Shown: piece after piece, positions 29,097-38,523 of the stretch | Layout of the letters: every line of letters starts with the position of its first letter | Position numbering within the stretch: position 1 is the first letter of the stretch | Origin: HXMU1420-13 sp963691715 | GTDB lineage: Bacteria; Bacteroidota; Rhodothermia; Balneolales; Balneolaceae | Assembly: GCA_963691715.1 (NCBI GenBank) | Contig: OY829281.1 | Coordinates: 2,232,001-2,296,000, forward strand | Reading direction: 5' to 3' | DNA: 64,000 nt | The notes under the pieces: model-generated | What the model was told of the DNA's origin: nothing | Seen by the model: only the letters and a program-made list of their open reading frames with translations | Databases searched by the model: none | Program-made: the position numbers and the translations under genes

Positions 29097-30347
29097 ATGC
29101 CAAAACATATAGTAATTATTGGTGGCGGATTTGGGGGTATTAATGTGGCCAAATCATTAAGGGACACAGATTATAAAATCACCATTATAGATAAGTCCAA
29201 CCACCATTTATTTCAACCTTTACTATATCAGGTTGCTACTGCGGCACTTTCTCCTGGTGATATCGCAGTTCCTATAAGATCCATTTTCTCGAAACAAAAT
29301 AATGTACATGTAATTTTAGGCGAAGTAGTTGCTGTAAGTAAAGAAGATCAAATTGTACAACTTGCAGATGGTGATGTAATACCTTTTGATTATTTAATTA
29401 TTGCTACAGGAGCACAGTATAATTATTTCGGTAATTATGAATGGGAATCTATTGCACCAGGACTTAAGTCTATAGATGATGCAGTACGAATTAGAGAACG
29501 AATTCTTTTTTCCCTTGAAAAAGCAGAAAAAATACCTGAGGTAGAGGATCGAAAACCATATCTAACCTTTGTAGTAATTGGTGGTGGTCCAACAGGTGTG
29601 GAATTAGCTGGTTCTATTGCAGAAATCGCTAAACGAAATATGATGCGCGAGTATCGAAACTTTCACAAAAATGAAACAACAGTATATTTAATTGAAGCAG
29701 CCGGTGGTGTATTAAATGGTTTTTCTGAAAATTTATCGCAAAATGCTCTAGAAACACTAACCGCCATGGGTGTTCAAGTTATATTGAATTCTCCAGTGCA
29801 AAAAATCACCAAGCAAGGAGTTCAATTAAAAAATCATTTTATTGAGACTCCTAATGTAATGTGGGCTGCTGGGGTATCTGGAACAAGCTTAACAAATTCA
29901 ATGGAGGAAGAAAAAGACAGAATAGGACGAATTAAAGTACTTCCTGATTTATCTATCCCTAATTACTCAAACATATTTGTAATTGGCGATGCTGCTTATT
30001 GTTTAGATAAAGACGAAAACCCTCTCATTGGTGTTGCGCCTGTTGCTATGCAACAAGGTAAGTTTTTAGGAAAACTTCTGAAAAATGAATTGAAGAATAA
30101 AACACGTGAGATATTTAGTTATACTGATAAAGGCACAATGGCTACTATAGGTAGAGCTAAAGCAGTTGCTGATATTCAAGGATTCAAAGTAACAGGTTTC
30201 ATAGCCTGGTTACTTTGGGGTGTAATCCACATATTTTTTCTAATTGGATTTCGAAATCGTTTTCGAGTGTTTGCAGAATGGATTTGGCATTATATCACTT
30301 TTAAACGAGGTGTTAGACTGATCTCAAAAAAGGAATTGTTAGATTAA
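29097..30347 (+). CDS. ndh: Type II NADH dehydrogenase (NDH-2)
   Basis: 416 residues. A non-proton-pumping NADH:quinone oxidoreductase attached to the inner membrane. The FAD site is 'VIIGGGFGGINVAKSL', the NADH site 'FVVIGGGPTGVELAGS', and 'FQPLLYQVATAALSPGDIAVPIR' is the NDH-2 signature; 'FVIGDAAYC' is the second FAD motif. The C-terminal ~55 residues contain a hydrophobic helix ('FIAWLLWGVIHIFFLIGFR') that fits membrane anchoring. A 180-base gap separates it from hslO, enough for its own promoter. Confidence 0.93.
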   Translation: MPKHIVIIGGGFGGINVAKSLRDTDYKITIIDKSNHHLFQPLLYQVATAALSPGDIAVPIRSIFSKQNNVHVILGEVVAVSKEDQIVQLADGDVIPFDYLIIATGAQYNYFGNYEWESIAPGLKSIDDAVRIRERILFSLEKAEKIPEVEDRKPYLTFVVIGGGPTGVELAGSIAEIAKRNMMREYRNFHKNETTVYLIEAAGGVLNGFSENLSQNALETLTAMGVQVILNSPVQKITKQGVQLKNHFIETPNVMWAAGVSGTSLTNSMEEEKDRIGRIKVLPDLSIPNYSNIFVIGDAAYCLDKDENPLIGVAPVAMQQGKFLGKLLKNELKNKTREIFSYTDKGTMATIGRAKAVADIQGFKVTGFIAWLLWGVIHIFFLIGFRNRFRVFAEWIWHYITFKRGVRLISKKELLD

Positions 30348-30404
30348 TACCTATTATTACACCCCTTAAATTAAATACTTACTGCTCTTATAAGGTTTTA
30401 GTTC

Positions 30405-30833
30405 TCATATCGAAAAACTAGTACCACACCCACAATTATCAATAGCATTTGGATTATCAAAAGTAAAACCACGTGCATCTAATCCATCGGGATAATCGAT
30501 TGTAATTCCCTCTAAATACATTAAATGTTTTTCGTCTACGATGATCTCCACACCGTAATTCACATATTTAATATCATTTTCAGTACTGTAATCTAAACCG
30601 AGTTTATAACTCAAACCAGAACAACCACCACCCTCAACGGCCACTCGTAGGTATAGATCATTATGATCTTGATCATCAGTCATAATTTTAAGCACTTGCT
30701 TAGCTGCTCTCTCTGTTAATGTAACTGGCTTCTCACTTTTCTTTTGCACCTCGTCGGCCATGGTCTCTTCATCCACTAAATCATCTAATAAAGATGCAAT
30801 TACATCGTCTAAGTTTTCTTCTTGATTACTCAT
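30405..30833 (-). CDS. A-type iron-sulfur cluster carrier (IscA/ErpA family)
   Basis: 142 residues when started at ATG 30833 ('MSNQEENLDD'). The open frame reaches 30902 but that would overlap the upstream gene and adds no recognisable sequence. The C-terminal ~105 residues are the HesB/IscA fold with the three conserved cysteines: one in 'EGGGCSGLSYKLGL' and two in the terminal 'CGCGTSFSI'. The N-terminal ~35 residues are an acidic extension. It is the last gene of the lipB-lipA-plsY-gpsA-AlbA_2 run; a role in supplying clusters to lipoyl synthase, encoded in the same run, is an attractive inference. Confidence 0.93.
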   Translation of the reverse strand: MSNQEENLDDVIASLLDDLVDEETMADEVQKKSEKPVTLTERAAKQVLKIMTDDQDHNDLYLRVAVEGGGCSGLSYKLGLDYSTENDIKYVNYGVEIIVDEKHLMYLEGITIDYPDGLDARGFTFDNPNAIDNCGCGTSFSI

Positions 30834-30843
30834 ATCTGTAAAA

Positions 30844-31539
30844 TTACTCACTTTTTTTGGATAATGTATAATGTGCAACACCATCTTTCTCATACAAATC
30901 AAGCACGCCTATAGTAACTAAATTTACTAATATTTTTGCGGCAGAATATGTCGTCTTATTTATTATCGTACTAAAACGTTTTACGGTTATATCACTATAC
31001 TCTTTCAGATATCTAAATAACAATCTTTCATTTTCACCAAATTCAAAAGTCACACCTTCTTCTGCATATCCCTGCTTCAACACTTCAATCAAATCTTCTG
31101 AAGCAAGTTGACATTCATCGCCTTGTCTTATAAAAACTTTTCTTCCTTTATTCCCTTTTACATAAACCGGTTTAGTTTCTGCTTCTGGTACCTCAATGAT
31201 TATGATGTCTTTATTTCCAATATTCAATAATTCCATACGTATTTCTACTTTTGGTATACACAAATCAATTGCTTGGTTCAACCAAAACTCTTCTTCCATA
31301 TAGCTCTCTGTACCAATAAGTTCCCCATTATCTGCAACACCAATTAAAATAGTTCCTCCAGTTGCATTTGCAAATGCTGCTATTTCACGTGCAATCTTCT
31401 CTGGAGAAGCTACTTTATGCTTGAACTCAAGAAATGAACTTTCACCAGTGGCTACTAAATTTTTTAAGTCTTGTCTGCTCATCTGGCTGATTGGCATGTT
31501 GCCAGTATGTTGCAAATAAAAATTCATCTCTTCGTTCAT
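30844..31539 (-). CDS. AlbA_2 (Schlafen-like) ATP-binding domain protein
   Basis: 231 residues. The AlbA_2 domain (about 20-145) has 'ESSFLEFKHKV', 'REIAAFANATGGTILIGVADNG' and 'RKVFIRQGDECQLAS', the pattern of the divergent AAA-4 / Schlafen AlbA_2 family; the C-terminal ~65 residues look like a winged helix. Such proteins are usually treated as transcription regulators or putative nucleic-acid binding ATPases, and their targets are mostly unknown. It is packed between gpsA (18-base gap) and the A-type carrier (10-base gap), so it is part of the lipoate/phospholipid operon. Confidence 0.87.
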   Translation of the reverse strand: MNEEMNFYLQHTGNMPISQMSRQDLKNLVATGESSFLEFKHKVASPEKIAREIAAFANATGGTILIGVADNGELIGTESYMEEEFWLNQAIDLCIPKVEIRMELLNIGNKDIIIIEVPEAETKPVYVKGNKGRKVFIRQGDECQLASEDLIEVLKQGYAEEGVTFEFGENERLLFRYLKEYSDITVKRFSTIINKTTYSAAKILVNLVTIGVLDLYEKDGVAHYTLSKKSE

Positions 31540-31557
31540 ACAAATCCTTTATCATAT

Positions 31558-32568
31558 CTATATTATGATTTCGTCTTTTGGATCTCGACTCATTAATCTT
31601 TGAAGCGCATCTGATGGATCAATATTATCGAATAACACATGGTATACAGCTTCTGTTATGGGCATCTCTACCTGATTTTCAATTGACCAATCATAAACCG
31701 ATTTTGTTGTTTTTATCCCTTCGGCCACCATGTTCATACTTTTAATAATATCATCAAGTTTTTTTCCTTTGCCTATTTGTTCACCTACATATCTGTTTCG
31801 GCTATGTGAAGATGTACATGTTACGATCAAATCACCCATTCCAGTTAATCCTGAGAATGTATCATGATTTGCTCCCATAATGGTTCCCATTCTTTTCATT
31901 TCATGTAAACCCCGAGTGATAAGTGCTGCTTTTGCATTATCTCCTAAACTAGCGCCATCTATTACCCCAGCTGCGATAGCCATTATATTTTTTACAGAAC
32001 CTCCAATTTCTACTCCAACAATATCATCATTTGCATATACTCGAAACATCGGGGTGTGGAAAGTTTCTTGAATAATTCTTGTTGTTTCATTTGAATATGC
32101 AGCGGCTACCACGGTTGTGGGTCTAAGTTTTGCTACTTCTTCGGCATGTGAAGGTCCATATAATACTCCTATTTTATCCTTTTCTGTCACACCTTCCATT
32201 ACTTCTATAAGAATTTGCGACATCGTCTTGAACGTATTATTTTCAATACCTTTCGACACAGTAACTAAAATCTCATTTCCACTTAAACAAGGTTTAATTC
32301 TACCAGCAATTTCCCTAAGAGTATGAGAGGGAGTAGCGAATAATATTAGTTCTTGGAAGCTTAGATTATTTTCAAGATCGCTAACTGCTTTGATTGATGT
32401 TGGTAATGTTAAATCTGTGAGATACGACGGATTTATATGATGTTTGTTAATAGAAGCCACAACTTCAGCCTCTCGAGCCCAAATTTGTACCTCATTACCA
32501 GCTGCTGATACTACAGTAGCCAATGCAGTTCCAAAACTTCCAGCACCAACTATAGTTACTTTTCTCAT
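31558..32568 (-). CDS. gpsA: NAD(P)-dependent glycerol-3-phosphate dehydrogenase
   Basis: 336 residues. Makes sn-glycerol 3-phosphate from dihydroxyacetone phosphate for phospholipid synthesis. The nucleotide motif 'VTIVGAGSFGTALATV' is at the N-terminus; 'SVKNIMAIAAGVIDG' with the catalytic Lys, 'LTGMGDLIVTCTS' and 'SRNRYVGE' follow. The start overlaps the stop of plsY by 4 bases, so the two successive steps of glycerol lipid synthesis are translationally coupled. Confidence 0.96.
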   Translation of the reverse strand: MRKVTIVGAGSFGTALATVVSAAGNEVQIWAREAEVVASINKHHINPSYLTDLTLPTSIKAVSDLENNLSFQELILFATPSHTLREIAGRIKPCLSGNEILVTVSKGIENNTFKTMSQILIEVMEGVTEKDKIGVLYGPSHAEEVAKLRPTTVVAAAYSNETTRIIQETFHTPMFRVYANDDIVGVEIGGSVKNIMAIAAGVIDGASLGDNAKAALITRGLHEMKRMGTIMGANHDTFSGLTGMGDLIVTCTSSHSRNRYVGEQIGKGKKLDDIIKSMNMVAEGIKTTKSVYDWSIENQVEMPITEAVYHVLFDNIDPSDALQRLMSRDPKDEIII

Positions 32569-33272
32569 ACCTCTATTTTCTGTTGTTCAACGTCAGATTC
32601 GATCTTTTCTTTACTTTGCCCAACTTTACTTTCTGTACCATTTTTTAGCCGTTCAATATTTGATCTGTGGCGATAGATAATCCCAATTGCTACTATTATA
32701 GCAAATACAATAATACTTCCGTCTATTTCTAAATCGAGCCCATATCTCATAACCAACAAATTTATAGGGTAGAGTAATGTAGCCGTTATAGATGCCAATG
32801 AAACATATTTGGTAATCAAAATAATTAGACCAAACATTGTAAATGAAATAGCAATGGATACTGGCTCCACACCAAAAAGCATACCACAAGCCGTTGCAGC
32901 TCCTTTACCACCTTTAAATTTTGCAAATATTGGATACATGTGCCCAATAACGGCAAAAAGACCGCATGATATTTTTAGGAAGGCATCTACATCCCAATTT
33001 GGTGGGGATAATGGTCCAGAAAAAGGTGCGTCCATTAATAAAAATGCTACAGAACTCAGCCAAAATGAAGGAATAAAGCCTTTCATAAAGTCCATTGCAA
33101 ATACAGTGATGCCCGCAGGTATACCTAGCACTCTGAATGTATTCGTAGTACCCGCGTTACCACTTCCATGCTCTCTAACATCAATACCTTTGTAAATCTT
33201 TCCAACCCAAATTGCTGAGGGTATCGATCCTAATATGTAACTGATAAACAGTACAGTTAATGTTGAGAGCAT
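32565..33272 (-). CDS. plsY: Acyl-phosphate:glycerol-3-phosphate acyltransferase
   Basis: 235 residues, an integral membrane enzyme that puts the first acyl chain on glycerol 3-phosphate. Membrane helices alternate with the three conserved cytoplasmic loops: 'GSIPSAIWVGK', 'REHGSGNAGTTNTFRVLG' and 'KFKGGKGAATACG'. Length is somewhat above the usual ~200 because of a charged C-terminal tail of ~30 residues ('SKEKIESDVEQQKIEV'). Directly upstream of and coupled to gpsA. Confidence 0.95.
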   Translation of the reverse strand: MLSTLTVLFISYILGSIPSAIWVGKIYKGIDVREHGSGNAGTTNTFRVLGIPAGITVFAMDFMKGFIPSFWLSSVAFLLMDAPFSGPLSPPNWDVDAFLKISCGLFAVIGHMYPIFAKFKGGKGAATACGMLFGVEPVSIAISFTMFGLIILITKYVSLASITATLLYPINLLVMRYGLDLEIDGSIIVFAIIVAIGIIYRHRSNIERLKNGTESKVGQSKEKIESDVEQQKIEV

Positions 33273-33304
33273 ATTTTTGTATAATTATTTCCGTTCAGCA
33301 GAGC

Positions 33305-34180
33305 TTAAACGTGACGTTCTGCATGGTATGATGATCGTACCAATGGGCCACTTTCAACATGACCTATTCCAAGTTTTTCTCCAATTTCTTTGTATTCTGC
33401 AAATTGATCTGGATGAACCCACTCAATTACTGGATGATGCATCTTGGTGGGTTGCATGTATTGCCCAATCGTTAATACATCCACTTTATGATCCACACAA
33501 TCTTGCATTAATTCTATTACTTCTTTTCTCTTTTCCCCTAATCCTACCATTATTCCTGTTTTTGATTTTATCCCAGCTTCTTTTGTCCTCAATAATAATT
33601 CCAAAGACCGTTCATATCGTGCTTGTGGTCTAACTCTTCGATATTTGTTCGGTACCGTTTCTAAATTATGACTTAACACTTCTGGTGGGGTATCGAGTAC
33701 AATTTGCAGTGTTTCCCAATTTCCTTTAAAATCTGGAATAAGCGATTCAATGGTTACTCCCTGTATAGCCTCACGAAGGGCTACATGAGTTGCAGCAAAA
33801 ATTGGTGCTCCACCATCTTTTCTATCATCGCGATTAATGGAAGTAAGTACCACATGCTTCAATTTCATTTTAGCTGCTGCATCAGCTACACGTCTAGGCT
33901 CATCCCAGTCTAAATCGGCTGGTGGTCTTCCCGTTTTAACTGCACAAAACGCACATGAGCGTGTACAAACATCACCGAGCAACATAAAAGTTGCTGTTCC
34001 AGCTCCCCAACATTCTCCCATATTTGGGCATCTTGCTTCTGAACATACGGTATTCAATTTGTGCTCATTGATCGTATCTAGAACTTCTTTAAATTTCTCA
34101 CCTGATGGAAGTTTAACACGTAACCACTCTGGGCGTCGTTGCTTTGATTTTTTTTCTACAATTTGAAGTTCTTTAATCAT
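33305..34180 (-). CDS. lipA: Lipoyl synthase
   Basis: 291 residues, a radical-SAM enzyme inserting two sulfurs into octanoyl groups. Both cluster motifs are seen: the auxiliary-cluster cysteines in 'CSEARCPNMGEC' and the radical-SAM motif in 'CTRSCAFCAV'. 'SHNLETVPNKYRRVRPQARYERS' and a late serine ligand in 'LVRSSYHA' complete the pattern. Lies 47 bases after lipB and 32 bases before plsY, all on the minus strand. Confidence 0.97.
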   Translation of the reverse strand: MIKELQIVEKKSKQRRPEWLRVKLPSGEKFKEVLDTINEHKLNTVCSEARCPNMGECWGAGTATFMLLGDVCTRSCAFCAVKTGRPPADLDWDEPRRVADAAAKMKLKHVVLTSINRDDRKDGGAPIFAATHVALREAIQGVTIESLIPDFKGNWETLQIVLDTPPEVLSHNLETVPNKYRRVRPQARYERSLELLLRTKEAGIKSKTGIMVGLGEKRKEVIELMQDCVDHKVDVLTIGQYMQPTKMHHPVIEWVHPDQFAEYKEIGEKLGIGHVESGPLVRSSYHAERHV

Positions 34181-34227
34181 TGAAATTCAATTTTTTTACT
34201 AAATCATCCTGTGGATAACTTTTAAAA

Positions 34228-34953
34228 TTACGAAAAATATTGCTCTAGTTCTTTCCATCCACCAGATGGTTTTATATTAGTATCGAATATCTCTTCAAAG
34301 TGACTAACGATTCTTTTCTTTACATCGTTTTGATCAATTTTCATACCTAATTCTTGTTGTAAACTCGTCACTGCTTTATCGGTAATTCCACAAGGAACAA
34401 TGTGGTTAAAGTAATTTAAATCAGTATTTACGTTAAAACCAAAACCATGCATAGTAACCCAACGAGAAGACCGAATACCAAATGCTGCAATCTTTTTCTC
34501 ACCAATCCAAACCCCAGTTAATCCCTCAATTCTTTCAGCGCTTAATCCATAGTCTTCACATACATTAATGATTACTTGTTCTAAGAAACGTAAATATTTG
34601 TGAATATCTGTGAAATAACGATCTAAATCTAAGATGGGATAACCTACTATTTGACCCGGTCCATGATAAGTAATATCACCACCACGATCTATTTTTACAA
34701 ACTCTGCCGATAGTTCTTGAAGCTCCAATACCGAACGAAGCATATTTTCCTCAGCTCCACTCTTTCCTAAAGTGTATACATGGGGATGTTCTACAAATAA
34801 TAACGCATCTTTTTTTCGTATCCCATTAAATTCACCTTTTGATTCTGCCCTTTTTTCTTGGATGAGCTTTTCCTGTACAAATCTCTGCAAATCCCAAACT
34901 AGTTGATAGGAACCTTGTTTTAAATCATAAAGGTGGATGATATTGTTGCTCAT
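34228..34953 (-). CDS. lipB: Octanoyl-ACP:protein octanoyltransferase
   Basis: 241 residues. Transfers octanoyl from ACP to lipoyl domains, the step before LipA. Conserved elements: 'RGGDITYHGPGQIVGYPILDL' with the catalytic Lys in 'GEKKIAAFGIRSSRWVTMHGFGFN', and the Cys of 'IVPCGITDKAVTS'. First gene of the run that continues with lipA; the upstream lpd gene is separated by a terminator. Confidence 0.96.
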   Translation of the reverse strand: MSNNIIHLYDLKQGSYQLVWDLQRFVQEKLIQEKRAESKGEFNGIRKKDALLFVEHPHVYTLGKSGAEENMLRSVLELQELSAEFVKIDRGGDITYHGPGQIVGYPILDLDRYFTDIHKYLRFLEQVIINVCEDYGLSAERIEGLTGVWIGEKKIAAFGIRSSRWVTMHGFGFNVNTDLNYFNHIVPCGITDKAVTSLQQELGMKIDQNDVKKRIVSHFEEIFDTNIKPSGGWKELEQYFS

Positions 34954-35072
34954 AAATATATCACAACTGTTTTACTAACCACGAACCAAGAATAATTAAA
35001 AAACAATGTATTATCTGATATTTCTAAATCATCTAATCTCATCACATATATTGTATTAATTGAGACAAAAAT

Positions 35073-35091
35073 GGCTCCCTAATAGGGAGCC
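35073..35091 (-). terminator. Terminator downstream of lpd
   Basis: An 8-bp perfect stem GGCTCCCT / AGGGAGCC with a 3-base loop. On the minus strand it is followed by ATTTTTG, which fits termination of lpd transcription about 80 bases after its stop codon. Confidence 0.7.
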
Positions 35092-35172
35092 AAATACTTT
35101 GTATAGTTTTATGACAAATTCAGCATCAATTGCCACCATTAAAATATGATCGCTTATTCGACGACCAAACCA

Positions 35173-36594
35173 TTATTTACTTCTAACCGGCGTGCCTAAA
35201 TGAACACCTTCGTTGTAAGCTTCTGCAACGGCTTCCATCACTGCTTCTGAAAGCGTTGGATGGGGATGCACGGCACTTATTATTTCATGACCCGTAGTTT
35301 CAAGATCGCGTGCTACAACGGCTTCAGCAATCATTTCAGTAACGCCAAATCCAATCATGTGACACCCTAACCATTCGCCATACTTTGCATCGAATACTAC
35401 TTTAACAAAACCTTCTTCATGACCTAGAGCAGTAGCTTTTCCGCTTGCTGATAATGGGAATTTCCCAACTTTAACCTCATAACCAGCTTCTTTAGCTGCC
35501 TCTTCAGTTAAACCCACGGAAGCAACTTGAGGCTCACAATAGGTACAACCTGGGATATTTTCGTAGTTAACGGGTTTTGGAGATAATCCTGCCAACTGTT
35601 CTACCAGTACTGTTGCTTCATGAGACGCTTTATGGGCTAGCCAAGGCGCTCCAATAATATCGCCGATCGCATAAATACCGCCAATTCCAGTTGAGTACGT
35701 TGATGTATCAACAACTATTGCACCACGCTCTATTTTTACACCTAGATCTTCAAGTCCAATTCCTTCCACATTTCCAGTAACACCAACCGCGGAAAGAACT
35801 ACATCTGCATCAATTTTTTCTTCGCCTTTTTTCGTTTTAATCGTAACTAATACTCCATTACCTTTTTTCTCTACTTTTTCCACTGTGCTTTCAGTAAGAA
35901 CCGTCATTCCTTTTTTCTTGTAGATCTTTCCAAGTTCGCGACCAACGTCTTTATCTTCAATTGGAACAAGTGTTTTTTGAAGTTCAACCAAAACCACTTC
36001 TGTTCCCAGCGTATTGTAGAAATAAGCAAATTCTACACCAATAGCGCCGGCTCCAACAATCACCATTTTTTTAGGTTGTTTGGGCATGGTCATTGCCTTT
36101 TCAGAATCGATGATCATCTCGCCATCAATTTTTAAACTTGGTAATTCTCTTGGTCTTGCACCTGTAGCAATGATGAAGTATTTGGCTTTGATGCTTTCTA
36201 TTTCTTTTCCATTTTCATCATTAACAGCTAATTCTGTTTTTGATTTGAATGCGCCTGCACCCATGAAAACATTAATTTTATTGGCTTTCATTAAGAACTG
36301 AACACCCTTGCTCATCTTATTAGCAACACCTCGGCTTCTTTTCACAATACCGTCAAAATCTGGCTTTACTTCACCAACAGAAATTCCATAATCACCAGCA
36401 TGCTGAATAGATTCTAATACCTCTGCAGATCTCAATAAAGCTTTAGTTGGAATACAACCAATATTTAAACAAACTCCGCCTAAGTGTCGCTTTTCAACAA
36501 TTGCTGTTTTAAAACCCAATTGTGAAGCTCGGATTGCTGCAACATATCCTCCAGGTCCGGAGCCAATCACACATACATCAAATTCTTTAGCCAT
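35173..36594 (-). CDS. lpd: Dihydrolipoyl dehydrogenase (E3)
   Basis: 473 residues from ATG 36594 ('MAKEFDVCVIGSGPGG'); an ATG 11 codons upstream is unlikely to be used. The FAD-linked E3 component of 2-oxo acid dehydrogenase complexes reoxidises dihydrolipoyl groups. The redox-active disulfide is in 'GGVCLNIGCIPTKALL', the NAD site in 'VIVGAGAIGVEFAYF', and the catalytic His-Glu pair in 'SAVHPHPTLSEAVME'. The neighbouring lipB and lipA make the lipoyl cofactor used by the same complexes, though E1 and E2 genes are not here. Confidence 0.96.
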   Translation of the reverse strand: MAKEFDVCVIGSGPGGYVAAIRASQLGFKTAIVEKRHLGGVCLNIGCIPTKALLRSAEVLESIQHAGDYGISVGEVKPDFDGIVKRSRGVANKMSKGVQFLMKANKINVFMGAGAFKSKTELAVNDENGKEIESIKAKYFIIATGARPRELPSLKIDGEMIIDSEKAMTMPKQPKKMVIVGAGAIGVEFAYFYNTLGTEVVLVELQKTLVPIEDKDVGRELGKIYKKKGMTVLTESTVEKVEKKGNGVLVTIKTKKGEEKIDADVVLSAVGVTGNVEGIGLEDLGVKIERGAIVVDTSTYSTGIGGIYAIGDIIGAPWLAHKASHEATVLVEQLAGLSPKPVNYENIPGCTYCEPQVASVGLTEEAAKEAGYEVKVGKFPLSASGKATALGHEEGFVKVVFDAKYGEWLGCHMIGFGVTEMIAEAVVARDLETTGHEIISAVHPHPTLSEAVMEAVAEAYNEGVHLGTPVRSK

Positions 36595-36877
36595 GATTTC
36601 TTTTTGATAATAGTTTTTAGTGAACACCTTCTTTTTAAATCGGAAACAGGAAATTTTTGGATTTTGAAGGCGCGTAAATGTACGAGTTTTATGGATGAAG
36701 TTCGAGTATCAGAACTTGGTTTGTTTGCCCCAACAGAATTTTTTCTATAATCTAAAAATCAAAGTTTTATTTTTACTTCTTAGAGTTACTTTTCCTCATA
36801 TTCTAGGGTGTATTCAAATACTTTAATTTCTTATATACCTACACATTCTTATCCACTCAACACAAAGGGAATCTATT

Positions 36878-37480
36878 ATGAATAAAGAAAACTCAACTTT
36901 AATGAAAATGGCTAGAGAATCTTTAGAAGACAGATGGGCTCTAGCCGTTGGGGTATGTTTTTTAAATGTAATTATCACAATTACCGTACAATTAATACCT
37001 CTGGTGGGAATTTTAATATCTTTATTTATTACAGGTCCACTCACATTAGGGTTAGTTATTTTCTCCTTATCAATTTCGAGAGATGAGGAAGCCTCGGTAG
37101 AACAATTATTTGAGGGTTTTAATCACCTTGGAAAATCTATTGGAGCCTATATAGTTATAAGTATAATCATCTCTATTGGGATACTTTTACTGATAATACC
37201 AGGAATTATTGCAGCACTTTCTCTTTCAATGACTTTTTACATCATTGCAGATGATGATTCAATAGGAGTATTGGATGCAATTAAAAAAAGTAATGAAATG
37301 ATGAATGATCATCGATGGAAGTTATTCTATTTGTATTTAAGATTTTTTGGGTGGGGTATCGCTTGTCTTTTAACTTTTGGATTAGGCTTTCTTTGGTTGA
37401 TACCTTATATCCAAGTTAGTGTCGCAAAATTTTATGAGGACATAAAAGACAACAACGAACTAAACTTTGAATTTGCCTAG
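36878..37480 (+). CDS. DUF975-type membrane protein
   Basis: 200 residues with about five hydrophobic segments. Pattern of the DUF975 family: a first helix after 'ARESLEDRWALAVGVCFL', then 'FITGPLTLGLVIFSLSIS' with a conserved acidic loop 'EQLFEGFNHLGKSIGAYI', 'IIPGIIAALSLSMTFYIIAD' and 'AIKKSNEMMNDHRWKLFYL'. These proteins are of unknown function. Divergent from lpd across a 280-base gap. Confidence 0.75.
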   Translation: MNKENSTLMKMARESLEDRWALAVGVCFLNVIITITVQLIPLVGILISLFITGPLTLGLVIFSLSISRDEEASVEQLFEGFNHLGKSIGAYIVISIIISIGILLLIIPGIIAALSLSMTFYIIADDDSIGVLDAIKKSNEMMNDHRWKLFYLYLRFFGWGIACLLTFGLGFLWLIPYIQVSVAKFYEDIKDNNELNFEFA

Positions 37481-37643
37481 CTAAATCAAAACAGCTCCTT
37501 TTAAATAACTTTAAGAGTGCCCTATATACCCAATCATTTCAATGGCTAAACGTGAACATATGAATTGTATTGAATGTTAATTCTTTATCTCTTTAACATA
37601 CAGAACAAAATGCCGATGATAGAGGTATTAACCTGGAAAGCAT

Positions 37644-38399
37644 ATGAAAATTTTAGCACTACTTTTACCCTTTTCGATGGTTCTTTTTGGCACATCTGCT
37701 ATAGTATCTGAAAAAGAAATACGTCTCCAGCAATTGGTTGATCATTTCGAACACAAAGGCATTGATATTCAGCCGCATATAAATGATCAAAGGTTTGCTT
37801 TGGTCAATGATATAACCAGTAAGTTTACTCGTGCAGTTGAAATCAAAATCGAGTCTTTTGAGGATTATAAAAAGGTGATTAAATATGATCGTAAAAAAAA
37901 CAAGATTTCTTATTTCTACTCCGAATATCACAAAGAACTGAATGCTGCTGAAGCAGAATATGGAATTCCAAAAGAAGTAATTATCGGCATTCTAGCTGTT
38001 GAATCTGAATTTGGTCGCTATAAAGGAAGTTACAATCCTTTCAATGCTTATGTGAGCATGTATGTAGAAGAATACAGAACCAAATGGTCACTGGCTCAGT
38101 TAGAAGAACTCCTAAAATTTTCGGAAAAGAAAAAGTTAGACATTCATGAAATGAAATCTTCCTATGCTGGAGCAATGAGCTACGCACAATTTATTCCATG
38201 GTCACTGAATCGCTTTTGGGTGGGATCGGAATTATATCATATGCCAGATAACATCAACTCCATCGCCAATTATTTAGCTCATTATAAAAAAGTAACGGGA
38301 AGTTTAGATAAATCGGTGCTTCGCTATAATCCTAGCTCAATGTATCAAAAGGCAGTATTAGCACTGGCCGAAGATGCGGAGAGGATTATTAATCAATGA
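37644..38399 (+). CDS. MltB-family lytic murein transglycosylase
   Basis: 251 residues with an N-terminal signal sequence (about 20 residues). The catalytic Glu lies in 'IIGILAVESEFGRYKG', and 'YAGAMSYAQFIPWSLNR' is the second family motif, so this is an SLT_2 (MltB-like) enzyme that cleaves the glycan strand of peptidoglycan giving 1,6-anhydromuramyl ends. Shorter than MltB (~360), lacking its extra domain. No clear lipobox, so probably periplasmic. It stands 163 bases after the DUF975 gene and converges with prfC. Confidence 0.85.
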   Translation: MKILALLLPFSMVLFGTSAIVSEKEIRLQQLVDHFEHKGIDIQPHINDQRFALVNDITSKFTRAVEIKIESFEDYKKVIKYDRKKNKISYFYSEYHKELNAAEAEYGIPKEVIIGILAVESEFGRYKGSYNPFNAYVSMYVEEYRTKWSLAQLEELLKFSEKKKLDIHEMKSSYAGAMSYAQFIPWSLNRFWVGSELYHMPDNINSIANYLAHYKKVTGSLDKSVLRYNPSSMYQKAVLALAEDAERIINQ

Positions 38400-38523
38400 T
38401 TCAATTTAGAATTATCGATTAGCTGATTTTTAAGTATTCTATTACCTATTCCCAAGATTGGTAATATTTAATCAAAAGTAATTGACTAATAGAACATTAA
38501 ATCATTGTCAATTGATCATTGAC

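Noticed and set aside
33277..33633. 118-codon plus-strand frame rich in leucine opposite lipA
   Set aside because: Shadow of lipA; its apparent hydrophobicity results from the complement of charged codons.
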